Assembly: GCF_049898325.1 (NCBI RefSeq)
Contig: NZ_JAFCXL010000012.1
Location: 62,001 to 126,000 of the forward strand
Direction of reading: 5' to 3'
Origin: JAFCUW01 sp049898325
GTDB lineage: Bacteria; Pseudomonadota; Gammaproteobacteria; Burkholderiales; Burkholderiaceae_D
DNA length: 64,000 nt
The number at the start of each line of letters is the position of its first letter. Within the stretch, counting starts at the first letter, position 1. Shown piece by piece: positions 63,333 through 64,000 of the stretch. The notes below the pieces were generated by a model, which made no database searches, was not told where the DNA came from, and saw nothing but the letters and a program-made list of their open reading frames with translations. A program made the position numbers and the translations under genes.

Positions 63333-64000
63333 CTAATTCGACGTGCCATCGACAAGTCTTTCACAGGTGCGCAAGAATTTGTAGGCAACAGCCTGTGTAC
63401 TGTTCTTACGCGCAAGCGCATAGCCGCCTTCACTGAGCTTATCGGAGAGGGCAGGGTCGCTAAAAATGGATTCGATCGCCTTGGCAATTTCGTCCGTACT
63501 GTTGCCGTCGACAAGCAAGCCACTCACGCCGTCGGAGACCGCTTCGACTACGCCACCGGCTCGTCCGCCGATGACGGCTTTGCGGCAGGCGTTTGCTTCA
63601 CGGAAGACTAGGCCGAAACCTTCCGTATCGCCATCGGGCATGGTGCGGTTAGGCATCAGGAACAGATCGCACAGGCGCAGGTAGCGTAGCAGCTCATCGT
63701 CAGACACCTTGCCCACCAGCGTCACGTAGTCCGTCAGTCCTTCATCACGAATGATCTGCTCGAGTTCCGCCCGGATCTCGCCGTCACCGACAATCAGATA
63801 GTGTACGTTTGGACGGATTGACACAACCTGCCGCATGGCGCGCAGGGCCATATCGACACCCTTTCGGTGTACCAACCGGCCGACCGTAAGAATGATCTTT
63901 TTATCTACCAATTGATGACGTGCGATCAGCGTTGGATCGCGCTCCCCTGGCGTAAAACTGTCAATATCAACCCCGTTTTGAATCAAGACCATCGACTCTG
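63333..64000 (-). CDS. GT4-family glycosyltransferase (5' end beyond window)
   Basis: The C-terminal part of a family-4 glycosyltransferase; the start lies beyond position 64,000. Visible are VLIQNGVDIDSFTPG, ILTVGRLVHRKGVDMALRA, and the donor-binding GFGLVFREANACRKAVIGG. About 220 codons are in the window. Its order and direction match the other transferases of the block. Confidence 0.9.
   Translation of the reverse strand, partial: ESMVLIQNGVDIDSFTPGERDPTLIARHQLVDKKIILTVGRLVHRKGVDMALRAMRQVVSIRPNVHYLIVGDGEIRAELEQIIRDEGLTDYVTLVGKVSDDELLRYLRLCDLFLMPNRTMPDGDTEGFGLVFREANACRKAVIGGRAGGVVEAVSDGVSGLLVDGNSTDEIAKAIESIFSDPALSDKLSEGGYALARKNSTQAVAYKFLRTCERLVDGTSN

Noticed and set aside
1..64000. CRISPR arrays, rRNA genes, complete insertion sequences
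   Set aside because: No regularly spaced repeats, rRNA sequence or transposase gene was recognised.

Overview
The window is GC-rich chromosomal DNA of a betaproteobacterium, most likely an Oxalobacteraceae member (Massilia, Duganella or Janthinobacterium type). This rests on the gene content: hemA-prfA-prmC, minCDE, polyhydroxybutyrate genes phaA-phaB, and an exosortase-A (XrtA/PEP-CTERM) exopolysaccharide locus with PrsK/PrsR. The family assignment is an inference from gene families and gene order, not a computed phylogeny.

Positions 1-22,000 are mostly conserved housekeeping. From left to right: gshA (cut by the left edge), a DUF885 protein, a hemA-prfA-dsbB-prmC group on the minus strand, an orphan OmpR-type response regulator, a small DUF697-like protein, minC-minD-minE, phaA-phaB with a strong terminator, proline iminopeptidase, two small proteins (one DUF2721, one unrecognised), a START-like periplasmic protein, fadH-type dienoyl-CoA reductase, a FabH-like ketosynthase, a CtpA-like S41 protease and a GT4 glycosyltransferase.

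Positions 22,300-33,500 hold a three-gene UDP-sugar operon (ugd, UDP-glucuronate 4-epimerase-like, UDP-4-keto-pentose/UDP-xylose synthase), a Spy-like periplasmic protein behind a leader hairpin, two tandem M13 metallopeptidases, a secreted beta-helix protein and a diheme cytochrome c.

Positions 33,500-38,400 are a decayed, less GC-rich stretch: a VanZ-family pseudogene, an acyltransferase, one PEP-CTERM protein behind a near-consensus sigma-54 promoter, a tRNA-Arg(CCG) and about 760 bp with no gene.

From 38,400 to the right edge runs the XrtA-associated exopolysaccharide locus. It starts with an initiating sugar transferase, PrsK, PrsR, a YdcF-like protein, an anchored beta-helix protein and an acyltransferase. 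A divergent block follows with two odd alpha/beta hydrolases, an acyl carrier protein, a flippase, a PLP-dependent decarboxylase and an AMP-forming ligase. Then come a DegT-type aminotransferase, a GNAT/FemAB-like acyltransferase, a sigma-54-promoted lipoprotein with possible polysaccharide-lyase affinity, and five glycosyltransferases, the last cut by the window edge. The exosortase itself and the chain-length and polymerase genes are not in the window and probably lie to the right. A coherent reading is that PrsK/PrsR with RpoN switch on the PEP-CTERM protein and the lipoprotein, while the carrier-protein, ligase and decarboxylase group makes a carrier-bound small amine or acyl unit for the polysaccharide. 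The most unusual items are that carrier-protein module with its non-serine hydrolases, a 158-bp inverted-repeat element placed exactly between the prsR stop and the ydcF start, the two sigma-54 promoters, and the two decayed genes.
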